A DNA stretch of 64,000 bases from contig JAGXNT010000054.1 of assembly GCA_019894765.1 (NCBI GenBank), positions 120,678 to 184,677 of the forward strand, in the 5' to 3' direction. Below are positions 50,712 through 59,871 of this stretch, piece after piece (the first letter of the stretch is position 1; every line of letters begins with the position of its first letter). Under the pieces are notes generated by a model. The model saw only the letters and a program-made list of their open reading frames with translations, was not told the DNA's origin and did no database searches. The stretch is from Candidatus Heimdallarchaeota archaeon (GTDB lineage Archaea > Asgardarchaeota > Heimdallarchaeia > JABLTI01). The translations under genes and the position numbers were made by a program.

Positions 50712-51776
50712 ATGACTTTGTGTATAAAGACATCCAAACAAGATGGTGAATTAATACGTAAATTCCTCTATGAGAAAGATCTTTTAGACTCCACTTTTAA
50801 AATAAAAAATATTGATAATGATTTAATTATTCCAATAAAAAAACAATTATCAAAAAGTGAATTGAGTGAATTAGAAGAGCTCAAGATTGTTTTTACCATC
50901 ATTGATTATGCTAAATTAATTAATGCAAGAGTTCTACCAAAATCACATTTAGAGATTTTAAGTAGAATACTCTCCGAAGAAGAATTAGTTTTCGCGCCCA
51001 GAAGTTTTGACACAATTGGGGATATTGTTGTAATTGAAATTTCTGAGCAATTATGGGATAAGAGGATTCAGATTGGGAACTCAATTATTGAAGCTCACCC
51101 AAGCATTAAAACGGTATTTGCTAAATCTGGAAAAATCACGGGAGTAAGTAGAATTAGACCTATCGAGTTTCTATCCGGTGAAGAGAAAACCAAAACAATA
51201 TACACAGAACATGGTTCCAGATTAGCAATTGATATTGTAAAAGCTTACTTTAGTCCTAGGTTAAGCGAGGAACATAATCGAATTGCTAACCAAGTTAAAC
51301 CGGATGAAATAGTTGTCGATCTCTTTTGTGGTGTTGGACCTTTTGTTATTCCAATCGCTAAAAGATCAAACTCTACACTTTATGCTATTGACATAAATCC
51401 AGATGCAATTAGTTTACTTCAAGAAAATATCAAGTTAAATAAACTCATAGGGGAAATAAAACCAATTTGTGGAGATAGTAGAGTAGTTGTGAAGGAGCAA
51501 AACCTTGCCAATATTGCTGATAGAGTTATAATGAATCTACCTGGCTATGCTATTGATTTCATTGATGTCGCCTGTGATGTGTTAAAGAAATCAGGGGGAG
51601 TAATTCATTTCTTTGAATTCATTAAAGATGAAGATCCGGAAAAGATTATTGTTGAGAATTTCACAACTGGAATTCAAAAAAACAAGAGAGAAATTAAAGA
51701 AATTTTACAAGTTAAACGAGTTCGTATGTCAGCTCCTCGGCAATGGCAAATGGTTGTTGATGCTATAGTAAAATAA
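50712..51776 (+). CDS. trm5: tRNA (guanine(37)-N1)-methyltransferase Trm5
   Basis: The 354-residue class I methyltransferase has the archaeal Trm5 layout: an N-terminal D1 domain, a middle domain with FAPRSFDTIGDIVVIEI, and a Rossmann domain with VVDLFCGVGPFVIPIAKR and the catalytic NLPGYAIDFID. The C-terminus is RVRMSAPRQWQMVVD. It makes m1G37, needed for reading-frame maintenance and as the substrate for wyosine synthesis by Taw1, encoded 5 kb downstream. Confidence 0.95.
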   Translation: MTLCIKTSKQDGELIRKFLYEKDLLDSTFKIKNIDNDLIIPIKKQLSKSELSELEELKIVFTIIDYAKLINARVLPKSHLEILSRILSEEELVFAPRSFDTIGDIVVIEISEQLWDKRIQIGNSIIEAHPSIKTVFAKSGKITGVSRIRPIEFLSGEEKTKTIYTEHGSRLAIDIVKAYFSPRLSEEHNRIANQVKPDEIVVDLFCGVGPFVIPIAKRSNSTLYAIDINPDAISLLQENIKLNKLIGEIKPICGDSRVVVKEQNLANIADRVIMNLPGYAIDFIDVACDVLKKSGGVIHFFEFIKDEDPEKIIVENFTTGIQKNKREIKEILQVKRVRMSAPRQWQMVVDAIVK

Positions 51777-51796
51777 ATTCCAGGTCGTATGAAAGA

Positions 51797-52630
51797 ATGC
51801 TAACTGTAGAAATTATTTGTTTTGGTAATGAATTATTAATTGGAAAAACAGTGAATACTAATGCAAATTGGCTCGGTAAGAGGATTACAACGCTTGGGGG
51901 AAACATCTCGAGAATAACCACTATTGCAGATAGTCTTGATGATATGGAGAAAGCAGTGAGAGAAGCATTAAGCAGAAAACCGGATATGATAATAACAACG
52001 GGTGGACTAGGACCAACATTTGATGATGTCGCATTAGAAGCAGTTTCCCTAGCAACAAACAACAAACTAGAACTCAACCAACAAGCGCTTGAGTTGATAA
52101 AACAACGGATTCTGTTTGTAAAAAAACAAAGAGATATTGACTTACATTTATCTGAAGAAAGAAAAAGAATGGCTATGCTACCTAAAGAAGGAGTTCCCCT
52201 GCAAAATAAGGAAGGGTCAGCGCCTGGTGTTTTATTGCAAATTGAAGACACTATGATTTTCTCTCTACCAGGAGTTCCAAGGGAAATGAAATCAATTTTT
52301 GATTTTGAAATGATCAAATATTTTACTTCCGAAAACAACCTGCACTTATTTGATCGTTCATTAATTATTAATCATATACCAGAAAGTGAATTGGCAGCTT
52401 CAATTAGTCCAGTACGAGAGAAATTTCCCTTAGTCTATATTAAAACACATCCTAGAAGTTACACTTCGGATGAAATAAGAGTTATTGAAGTTGAAATCCA
52501 TCTAACAACTTTTTGTACATCAGAAGAAGAACAAATATTAGATGAAGTTGTGGAAGAATTAGTTAAAATCATTAAAGGTATGAGAGGAGTTAAAGGTAAG
52601 AAACCAAAAATTACTATTGGAATAGAATAA
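51797..52630 (+). CDS. CinA/MoaB-like molybdopterin-binding domain protein
   Basis: The 277-residue protein begins EIICFGNELLIGKTVNTNANWL and contains TTGGLGPTFDDVA and SLPGVPREMKSIF, the CinA N-terminal (COG1058) family. The C-terminal amidase domain of bacterial CinA is missing, as in archaeal homologues. Related proteins hydrolyse ADP-ribose or act in NMN salvage; the archaeal function is unclear. It starts 20 nt after trm5 and ends 29 nt before the GPN GTPase, so the three may form an operon. Confidence 0.88.
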   Translation: MLTVEIICFGNELLIGKTVNTNANWLGKRITTLGGNISRITTIADSLDDMEKAVREALSRKPDMIITTGGLGPTFDDVALEAVSLATNNKLELNQQALELIKQRILFVKKQRDIDLHLSEERKRMAMLPKEGVPLQNKEGSAPGVLLQIEDTMIFSLPGVPREMKSIFDFEMIKYFTSENNLHLFDRSLIINHIPESELAASISPVREKFPLVYIKTHPRSYTSDEIRVIEVEIHLTTFCTSEEEQILDEVVEELVKIIKGMRGVKGKKPKITIGIE

Positions 52631-52659
52631 AATTGTATTACAATAGAGGTAAAGAAAAC

Positions 52660-53439
52660 ATGTACACAGCATTTATTGTTGGAACAGCAGGATCTGGCAA
52701 GAGCTTTTTAACAGCAACATTAACAGATTATTTGAGATTAAATGAGATCAATGTGAATACTTTGAACATGGATCCAGGTGTTCTGAGGTTACCTTATGCC
52801 CCAGATATAGATGTTAGAGAGTATATTGACATCAATGAATTAATGAATGAATATGAGCTCGGTCCCAATGGAGGTTTGGTAGCTGCTGTAGATTTAATTG
52901 TATCACAAGCCGAAGGTATTCTTGAGGAAATAAATGAAGGATCACCAGACATTCTACTTATAGATACTCCTGGTCAAATGGAGTTGTTTGCTTTTCGACC
53001 AACAGGAGTAATTGCTGCTCAACAATTCGGAGGAAAAAGGTGCGTCATTGTTAATTTAATGGATGCAAATCTTAGTCGAACTCCGTACGGTTTACTTACT
53101 TCTTTGATGTTATCACTAAATGTCCAAATGAGATTCTTTTATCCGCAATTAAATATAGTTTCCAAAAGTGATTTGATTGAAAACGAGCAATTAGAGGAAT
53201 TACAAGATTGGATTGAAGAATCGCATAAATTTGAAGATGCAATAAACACACACGTAATTGGTGAAAGACGTGAAATGGCAATTAAAATGCTACATTTAAT
53301 TGAAGAAATGCAAATGCTCTCTGAAACATTTCCAGTAAGTGCTAAAACAAACTTGAATGTTGATACACTCTACGGTAAATTGCAATTCATTTGGCAAGGT
53401 GGAGAAGATTTCCAAGTAGAAGACCGAGTTATTCGGTAA
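52660..53439 (+). CDS. GPN-loop GTPase
   Basis: The 259-residue GTPase has Walker A GTAGSGKS (8-15), the defining GPN motif ELGPNGGLV (Gly68-Pro69-Asn70), the G3-like DTPGQMELF and SKSDLI. Eukaryotic relatives assemble RNA polymerase II, and archaeal ones are homodimers. I chose ATG 52660, preceded by GAGGT at 52646-52650. A TTG nine codons upstream would add a charged extension. Confidence 0.94.
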   Translation: MYTAFIVGTAGSGKSFLTATLTDYLRLNEINVNTLNMDPGVLRLPYAPDIDVREYIDINELMNEYELGPNGGLVAAVDLIVSQAEGILEEINEGSPDILLIDTPGQMELFAFRPTGVIAAQQFGGKRCVIVNLMDANLSRTPYGLLTSLMLSLNVQMRFFYPQLNIVSKSDLIENEQLEELQDWIEESHKFEDAINTHVIGERREMAIKMLHLIEEMQMLSETFPVSAKTNLNVDTLYGKLQFIWQGGEDFQVEDRVIR

Positions 53440-53452
53440 ATCTAAACTAGAA

Positions 53453-54304
53453 TTATTTCATGACTTCTACTGAAAGATTCTCATTAGATGCTTTCAGAAA
53501 TTTCACAACTTCTTGTACATGCCCATAACCTAAAACTACAACAATGTTTTTGTGCGTTTCAATTACTTTGAGTATTTGTTTTGCCATGTAGACATTTCTA
53601 TCCTCTAAGAGAACGGAGTATAATTGTGGGAAATTGCTATGAAAAACGGATAGAATTGTTTGAAGTGATTCTTGATCCTTAAAAATCTCTAAGACTTCAT
53701 TTAGATTAATTTCTTCTTCTTCTTCCATATCATTGAAGTTCTTTAGAGGTTCACTAAGTGGTAATTCATCTTGACTTAGCGGTTTAGCTACTATTTTTTT
53801 ATCATACATTAATTCATCAATAAGCTGCTGGAATTTTGTGGATTCCTCTACCGATACTTCTTCCTCGAGAACTTTACTAATATCTTGTATTGATCGATCA
53901 ATAAGAAAAATCTCTGCGCCAATTTCCTTAGCAAGTTTATAAGCAATTAGCATTTCTTTTCCTGGTTGAGCTGAAGAAGTTATATGAGCTAATTCACTTT
54001 CAAAAAAACCAATATCCTCTAAAACTGAAGAGAAATCCTGTTCATAATTAAATGAGTCTTCTTCCTCTTGATTTTCTTCTGATTCAATTATGTCTTCAGA
54101 TTTATTAGTTCTCTTCTTGAGATTAGAACTCAATTCTATATTTTCTCTTTCAATAAGAGCATCTAATCTATATGCATCTAATTCCAAACATACTGCTTCA
54201 GGCTTTACTTTCCCAAGAATTCTGGAAACTTTCTCTTGACTTTCAGGATCAATATGAGTAATACCTATAATAGTTATTTTCGTCAAGATATGAACACATT
54301 CCAA
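53453..54304 (-). CDS. TraB/PrgY (GumN-like) family protein
   Basis: The 283-residue protein opens with KITIIGITHIDPESQEKV and PEAVCLELDAYRLDAL and closes with IVVVLGYGHVQEVVKFLK, the conserved ends of the TraB/PrgY domain. It has a long acidic insertion (about 62-100 and 195-215). The hydrophobic C-terminal region of many archaeal TraB proteins is absent, so it looks soluble. The domain is related to TIKI/erythromycin-esterase-type metal proteases; its archaeal function is unknown. It is convergent with the GPN GTPase, 13 nt apart. Confidence 0.85.
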   Translation of the reverse strand: MECVHILTKITIIGITHIDPESQEKVSRILGKVKPEAVCLELDAYRLDALIERENIELSSNLKKRTNKSEDIIESEENQEEEDSFNYEQDFSSVLEDIGFFESELAHITSSAQPGKEMLIAYKLAKEIGAEIFLIDRSIQDISKVLEEEVSVEESTKFQQLIDELMYDKKIVAKPLSQDELPLSEPLKNFNDMEEEEEINLNEVLEIFKDQESLQTILSVFHSNFPQLYSVLLEDRNVYMAKQILKVIETHKNIVVVLGYGHVQEVVKFLKASNENLSVEVMK

Positions 54305-54312
54305 AATTTATT

Positions 54313-55524
54313 CTAACTTTCACTTAACAAAACAGGGAGGTTTTTCAATTGTTGTGTCCATTTCATAACTGATTTCAATATATGTTTTATGTTAATTTTA
54401 CTTTCATTTGATTTAATCTTTTCAATAAAAGCTAAAAATAATAAAAGAGAGACTTGTCTAGGAACAGTAGAAGAATAATTGAGAACGAACTCATCTTTGC
54501 CTAACCTATTCACAAGTATTGCTGTAATCCATTGAGAGATATTTGCTAGTAATCTCAAACCATCTTCCGTAAAAACGATGCTAACACCTTTGTCTTCGAT
54601 AATCATTGGATTTAATTTACCAAAAGTCATTTTTTCAAAAGCCTCAAGGAGATAGTTCAAATCATCTGAATTGATTTTTGAAATATCATTTTTAGCACCA
54701 TAAATCTCACTGAAACCAAAGATTGCAGAAATGAAAGGTCTAGAACCACAATTTAGATGCTTCTTCAAGGTTTCAAAAGAATCTGGCAATTCATCTTCCC
54801 ATCGGGCATAAGCTGTTTCGCTTAGATGATCATGAGCTGACTGGTCAAAAATCATTTTAGGTATCTTACGCCAGATTTTTTCATCATCAATTGAATAGAG
54901 TTCCCTTAGGATTTTTACTTTTGTAGTTTCAAGTTTGAACATAATGAAACGTATTATATCATAACTTCGATCGATATCATCAGGATTGACCCGCATATAT
55001 TGATGCGCACGACCAATGGCGATTAAACGAGAAACAAGTAAAATTGCAGCTCGCATTTCAATCTCAATTCTATTAATGTGTTTTTTCGATAATTTCTGAT
55101 CAGTAAGAAATGTTGTTAGTCTTGTGATTTTATTATCAAGATTATTCTTTGTCTTCATATCACTTGAAATTCTTAGTAATTCTGAAAGTTTACCTGTGAC
55201 TTTTTCACTATAAGGCAAACCCAAATTTATAGAATCGTATTTGATGAAATCCTGCACTAAATCTCTAGAGATAAGATATTTCAAAAGCGAAAAAGCTTCT
55301 TGCACATCTTGAGCATCTACTACTTCATGACTATTACTTTTAGCAACTGATGATGAAAAGAACATTAAAATTTGCGGGAGTCCAAGTTTTTTAACAACGT
55401 CATTAGGGTTTTCTTTTGATAATGAATTGAGTTGCTTTTCCAATTCTATTCGAGCATCTTTTGAGTATTGTTTTATAGCAATTTCAGCAATATCATCAAA
55501 AGTACTACTAATCATTTTAATCAC
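54313..55524 (-). CDS. Hypothetical helical protein (403 aa), possibly AAA-lid-like modules
   Basis: I do not recognise this protein. It is almost entirely helical, with no signal peptide, membrane helix or Walker motif. Two segments, VDAQDVQEAFSLLKYLISRD (about 70-90) and VNPDDIDRSYDIIRFIM (about 190-206), share a D-D/V-x-x-(A/S)-x-x-(L/I)-hydrophobic pattern. This resembles the C-terminal helices of AAA+ lids, MCM proteins or histone folds and suggests an internal repeat. It is followed 8 nt later by the TraB gene, so they are probably co-transcribed. Confidence 0.65.
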   Translation of the reverse strand: MIKMISSTFDDIAEIAIKQYSKDARIELEKQLNSLSKENPNDVVKKLGLPQILMFFSSSVAKSNSHEVVDAQDVQEAFSLLKYLISRDLVQDFIKYDSINLGLPYSEKVTGKLSELLRISSDMKTKNNLDNKITRLTTFLTDQKLSKKHINRIEIEMRAAILLVSRLIAIGRAHQYMRVNPDDIDRSYDIIRFIMFKLETTKVKILRELYSIDDEKIWRKIPKMIFDQSAHDHLSETAYARWEDELPDSFETLKKHLNCGSRPFISAIFGFSEIYGAKNDISKINSDDLNYLLEAFEKMTFGKLNPMIIEDKGVSIVFTEDGLRLLANISQWITAILVNRLGKDEFVLNYSSTVPRQVSLLLFLAFIEKIKSNESKINIKHILKSVMKWTQQLKNLPVLLSES

Positions 55525-55724
55525 AACTCAGTCTGAATTCACTTAATCTAATTTTCACTTCTAACAATTTCTCTAATCTTTTTATTACTTTCTCTTATTA
55601 ATAAACTATTTATTATCTAGACAATAAGATTTAGAAAATCCTACATTACCTAAAAGGTTAAAAATCGGACTAATGTTTTTGCATTCAGAAATTATGTACA
55701 ATTAACTATAAAGGAAGCAGAAAA

Positions 55725-56378
55725 ATGGTATATCACACAAACGGTAACAGTGTAGAGAAAAAAGTCTTAGACATTATTTTAGATCATGCAAGAGTCGTTC
55801 TTAATGGTACAGAAGTCTTAGCAAAAATAGTTGATTGTTGGAAAACCCCGGGTCGAGAGAAATTTAACAAGTATATTAAAGAGTTAGATTCTTTGGAATC
55901 AAAAGGTAATTCCTTAAAAAATAGTGCCATGAAGGAAGTTACTGATGCAGGACCAGCATTATTGTTTAGACAAGAATTAATGCAAATCATAAGATCAGTA
56001 GATCAAATCATTGATCTTGGTCAAGGTGCAGCCTTCTTCCTAGAACAACTAGATGGTGAATGGATTCCTCCTGAAAACTTCGTCAAGCATATGTTAGAGT
56101 TAATTGAGAAAACCCGTATAGTATCAAAATCATTAACTGACTTATTACGAGCCTTATTCCAAAGCTTAGATAAAGTGATTGTAATCTCAGAATCTATTGA
56201 AATTATGGAAAACAAAGCGGATGCAAATTACCGCGCTTTAATCATTGAGCTAGCAAAAATGGAAGCAAAAATTGGTGTGAATTCTCTTATCAGAGAAGCT
56301 GTTGATAGAATTGAAGATATGATTGATTCAGCCAGAGATGTTGCATCATATATTCGTATTTATGCTATGTCCCGATAA
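55725..56378 (+). CDS. PhoU-like DUF47 family protein
   Basis: The 217-residue all-helical protein has the DUF47/PhoU-like pattern: ESKGNSLKNSAMKEV, QIIRSVDQIIDLGQGAAFFL and EAVDRIEDMIDSARDVASYI. These bind metal clusters and usually regulate Pit-type phosphate transporters. No pit gene is adjacent. AAGGAAG precedes the ATG. It is monocistronic, with 200 nt of upstream intergenic sequence in which I see nothing else clear. Confidence 0.88.
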   Translation: MVYHTNGNSVEKKVLDIILDHARVVLNGTEVLAKIVDCWKTPGREKFNKYIKELDSLESKGNSLKNSAMKEVTDAGPALLFRQELMQIIRSVDQIIDLGQGAAFFLEQLDGEWIPPENFVKHMLELIEKTRIVSKSLTDLLRALFQSLDKVIVISESIEIMENKADANYRALIIELAKMEAKIGVNSLIREAVDRIEDMIDSARDVASYIRIYAMSR

Positions 56379-56506
56379 CTTATAATTTCAATTCCTTTTT
56401 CCCTTTATTTTATCATTCAGTAAAAGAAATTATATTAATCTAGGAGTTATAATTTCTTCAAGAATTAATTCATAGAACATAGGAATAGCAAAAGGATTGT
56501 TATTTG

Positions 56507-57097
56507 ATGAGTCCAAAAAATGAGAAGCAAAATAAACCAAAAATGAAAGATCTCATTACTGCTGAACTAGCTGATACTAGAGTGATGATTTGGGATCACG
56601 AACAGGGCTCTAAGATTTATAATTCAGGATTTTTTGGTAAACCTCTGGGCATCAGAAAACCTAAGGGAGATATTTTTGATCGGCCGCTAGAATTGACATT
56701 AATAGAAGCATGTTATTTACTTGAACAGGAAAAAATAATCATTCATTATCAAGGTAGCCAGGAAAAGGTTCCACTGAAAAAATTACAAGAAAAGGGTAAG
56801 AATGCAATCCATCTTTTCGATGAAAAAATGTTGATTTACAAAGATATTAGAAAAAGAGGTATGGTTCCTCGACCAGGATTAAAATTTGGTGCTGATTTTG
56901 CTGTGTATCTGCAAGGACCAGGTTTGGATCATTCACCATATGTTATTTCTGCTTTGCCTCGAGGTAGTGAGCTTAGTGCAATGGAATTAGTACGTGCCGG
57001 AAGATTAGCCACTTCTGTTAGGAAGAAATATGTTATTGCTACCATACCTAAATCAAATCAAGTTCGATATTATGGATTTGTTTGGTTTAAACCTTAG
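56507..57097 (+). CDS. endA: tRNA-splicing endonuclease
   Basis: The 196-residue protein carries the EndA catalytic domain in its C-terminal half: YKDIRKRGMVPRPGLKFGADFAVY, HSPYVISALPRG and KKYVIATIPKSNQVRYYGFVWF. These supply the Tyr, His and Lys of the nuclease triad. It cuts bulge-helix-bulge introns in tRNA and rRNA precursors. The length suits an alpha2 or alpha4-type subunit; a second, structural subunit may exist elsewhere. I chose ATG 56507; TTG 56504 directly precedes it. It is followed by taw1 in the same direction. Confidence 0.93.
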   Translation: MSPKNEKQNKPKMKDLITAELADTRVMIWDHEQGSKIYNSGFFGKPLGIRKPKGDIFDRPLELTLIEACYLLEQEKIIIHYQGSQEKVPLKKLQEKGKNAIHLFDEKMLIYKDIRKRGMVPRPGLKFGADFAVYLQGPGLDHSPYVISALPRGSELSAMELVRAGRLATSVRKKYVIATIPKSNQVRYYGFVWFKP

Positions 57098-57129
57098 ATA
57101 ATTATACAGATGTCTGAGTAGATTTTGTT

Positions 57130-58116
57130 ATGTCTAAAAATGATAAAAAAACGACCTCGATTATTTCTCCGCAAATAAAAAAGCGATTACTGAAACAAGG
57201 TTACCAGTTATATGGAAAGCAAATTGCCGTAAAGAAATGCTTGTGGACTCGTAATTATTTTAAAGAAGACAGATTTTGTTACAAATCAGCTTATGGAATA
57301 CAGAGTCATCGTTGCATCCAAGCAACTCCAACTTTATTATGCAATCATCAATGTTTGTTTTGTTGGCGATTACAGGAAAAAGACCTAGGAATGAAACCAG
57401 TTTGGGATGTAGATGAATCTGAATTTGACTCACCTGAAGAAGTCTATGAAGGATTGAAATGGGGATGGAAGAGATGCATTTCTGGATACAAGCCAATTGT
57501 CTCAAAAGAAAAATTCGAAGAAGCATCAAATCCGAAACATGTTGCTTTGAGTCTTGCAGGGGAACCAACACTATATCCATTTCTAACAGATCTGTTACAA
57601 TTACTCGAGAAGGAGGGATTATCTACATTTCTTGTTTCTAATGGAACAAATCCAGATGCTTTCCAAAAGATGCTAGATCTAAAAATAACTCCGACTCAAT
57701 TATATATCACAATTCCAGCTCCAAATAAAGAAGAGTACATTAAGACCTGTAAACCATTAATCAAAGATGGATGGGAGCGCATCAATAGGAGTTTAGAAAT
57801 AATGGCTCAAATGGAAAATAGAACTGTTGCTAGACTAACAATGGCGAAGAAAATCAACATGATAAATCCAAAAGAATATGTTGCTTTGATTAAGAAAGCA
57901 AATCCATCTTTCGTTGAAGTTAAGGGGTTTGTTCCGGTAGGATTTTCTCAGCATCGAGTTACTCGAGCTAATATGCCATATATCGAAGATATTCAAGCGT
58001 TTACAAATCAGATTAGTGAAGACCTTCCCGATTATTCACAAGTTTTTGAAATGGAGGAAAGCAAAGTAGTTATCTTGTCCAATAACAAGCATCCTCTAAT
58101 AATACCAAATCTATGA
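57130..58116 (+). CDS. taw1: 4-demethylwyosine synthase Taw1/TYW1 (radical SAM)
   Basis: The 328-residue radical SAM enzyme condenses pyruvate carbons onto m1G37 of tRNA-Phe to form 4-demethylwyosine. The cluster motif CNHQCLFCW (Cx3Cx2C) lies near residue 72. An upstream Cys pair (CLWTRNYFKEDRFCYK) could serve the second iron-sulfur cluster. LSLAGEPTLYPFL and VKGFVPVGFSQHR are typical. Its substrate is made by Trm5, encoded in the same window. It ends one base before the convergent lysS stop. Confidence 0.94.
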   Translation: MSKNDKKTTSIISPQIKKRLLKQGYQLYGKQIAVKKCLWTRNYFKEDRFCYKSAYGIQSHRCIQATPTLLCNHQCLFCWRLQEKDLGMKPVWDVDESEFDSPEEVYEGLKWGWKRCISGYKPIVSKEKFEEASNPKHVALSLAGEPTLYPFLTDLLQLLEKEGLSTFLVSNGTNPDAFQKMLDLKITPTQLYITIPAPNKEEYIKTCKPLIKDGWERINRSLEIMAQMENRTVARLTMAKKINMINPKEYVALIKKANPSFVEVKGFVPVGFSQHRVTRANMPYIEDIQAFTNQISEDLPDYSQVFEMEESKVVILSNNKHPLIIPNL

Positions 58117-58117
58117 T

Positions 58118-59743
58118 TCACTTGAGATTTTTCTTTATAGTTTTGATTGCATGTTCAGTTCCGATAGTCTGAATATATGGACCTAATTTGGGACCTCGAT
58201 CTGTGTTTAAAAGAATTTGATACAATATCTTGAAGAAATCTCTTGGTTCAATTTTAAATTGTCTAGCAATTTCAAAAATTGTACTTTGGATATCGTCTGC
58301 TTCTTCTAGATCTTTTATTTCTTTTATCAAGCTCTTGAGAGATGCTTTTTGTTTTTCGTCTAATTCGATGGTAATATTTTCTAGCTGTGCAAAATCCTTT
58401 ACCCAATTAGCTGCATATTGAACTCTTTCTTTAACATCTTCGTATTTAGCACCATCTCTGAGATAGCCATATTCTATTAATCTAGTTTCAATAAACTCTT
58501 CATATGCACTTTCCGGAGCTACTGATATGAGGTTAACAAGTAATGAATATGGAACTTGAATTGATTTTTTCTCAGGTTGCTTAAGATGCCAACAATACTC
58601 AAAGAGACCATTCAGCTTTCTCTTTCGAGCAGCATTACCCTCTTTAATTCGACCAAAATAGATATTTTCTAAATAATCTAGTTCTTTCATATAAATTGGA
58701 ATGTCATCAACTGATAAGGATCTGCTTCCAGACATTCGTTTGTAAGTAAGAAGAGCTAAAGATTGAGTGGAACCATAACTGAACCATGTTTGTGGGGTAA
58801 ACACATTTCCAGTGGATTTCGATATCTTAGATCCACCTTTATCTAAGAACATTTCATATCGTGCATGAGTTGGTGGTTCATAATCAAAGATTTCTTTGCA
58901 TATTTGATCATTGCAAGTAACGGATTCAAAAATATCTTTTCCAAATGCTTCAAAGTCTATTTGTAACAAATCCCATCTTGCAGCAAATTCTACTTTCCAA
59001 GTAAGCTTGCCTTCTCCTTTGGCAATATCAGCCCATCCATGATAGCTACATCCATCGAGCATTTTACCACGGATTTCATCTCCTTCGCAAACATATTCTA
59101 CTTGACCCTTTTTATCATCAAAGCTAATTGATTTAGTAGTGTATATTTTCCCACATTGCTTGCATATAGCATGGTAAGGTAGTGCTACTAAATACTTCTC
59201 TTGTCCGGTTGTTTCTTCGATTATTTCTCCTGCTCGTTTTGCTTGAGTTAGAAGTTTCTTGACTTGAGGAGCCATTTTACCAGATGTATACAATTCATTT
59301 GCTGAGGTAGGCGTACAAATAATACCTGCTTCTTTAATTGAATCAATAAGTAAAGAGGACATGTGTTGACCATAGCTGTCATGACAACCCCAAGGATCAG
59401 GAATCATTGAAACAGGTTTTCCAAGATGTTCTTTCAGTTCAGGTGGTGTCCCTACAGGAACTTTCCGTAAACCATCCATATCATCTGCAAAAGCTATATA
59501 CTCTGATTTTCTATCCAAATCCTCAATTGCTAGTTTGAATCCAAAAGCACGTGAAGCGTCAGCAAAAGAACCAATATGGGGAAATCCCGATGCTCCGAGT
59601 CCACTTTCAGTTCTAATTACTTCTGGGTGTTTTCCTTTCAGGTTATCTTTACGTTCTAACACACTGAGAGCTAATTTATCGATCCAAGTTCCACGACCGA
59701 TAATTTCCTCTGTGTCATCACCAAGGTCAAATTCTTGAGTCAA
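58118..59743 (-). CDS. lysS: Class I lysyl-tRNA synthetase (archaeal type)
   Basis: The 541-residue enzyme has class I motifs: HIGSFAD (HIGH) near residue 56, KISKST (KMSKS) near residue 310, and a zinc-binding CKQCGKIY segment. It is the archaeal class I LysRS, not the class II form found in most bacteria and eukaryotes. The start is TTG 59743. The C-terminal helical anticodon-binding part is complete. It is monocistronic. Confidence 0.96.
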   Translation of the reverse strand: MTQEFDLGDDTEEIIGRGTWIDKLALSVLERKDNLKGKHPEVIRTESGLGASGFPHIGSFADASRAFGFKLAIEDLDRKSEYIAFADDMDGLRKVPVGTPPELKEHLGKPVSMIPDPWGCHDSYGQHMSSLLIDSIKEAGIICTPTSANELYTSGKMAPQVKKLLTQAKRAGEIIEETTGQEKYLVALPYHAICKQCGKIYTTKSISFDDKKGQVEYVCEGDEIRGKMLDGCSYHGWADIAKGEGKLTWKVEFAARWDLLQIDFEAFGKDIFESVTCNDQICKEIFDYEPPTHARYEMFLDKGGSKISKSTGNVFTPQTWFSYGSTQSLALLTYKRMSGSRSLSVDDIPIYMKELDYLENIYFGRIKEGNAARKRKLNGLFEYCWHLKQPEKKSIQVPYSLLVNLISVAPESAYEEFIETRLIEYGYLRDGAKYEDVKERVQYAANWVKDFAQLENITIELDEKQKASLKSLIKEIKDLEEADDIQSTIFEIARQFKIEPRDFFKILYQILLNTDRGPKLGPYIQTIGTEHAIKTIKKNLK

Positions 59744-59837
59744 TTTCTTCGCCTACAAATAACAATTCGCATTATATTACTCCAAAAATCAGTCATTTAT
59801 ATTAATTACCCTACAAATTGGATATTAGAAAAATTTA

Positions 59838-59861
59838 CTGAATAGCTTGAAAGCTATTCAG
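59838..59861 (-). terminator. Hairpin after the ABC permease operon
   Basis: CTGAATAGC (59838-59846) pairs with GCTATTCAG (59853-59861) around a 6-nt loop, 11 nt past the stop on the minus strand, followed by TAAATTTTTC. Confidence 0.65.
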
Positions 59862-59871
59862 CTTTTATAGA

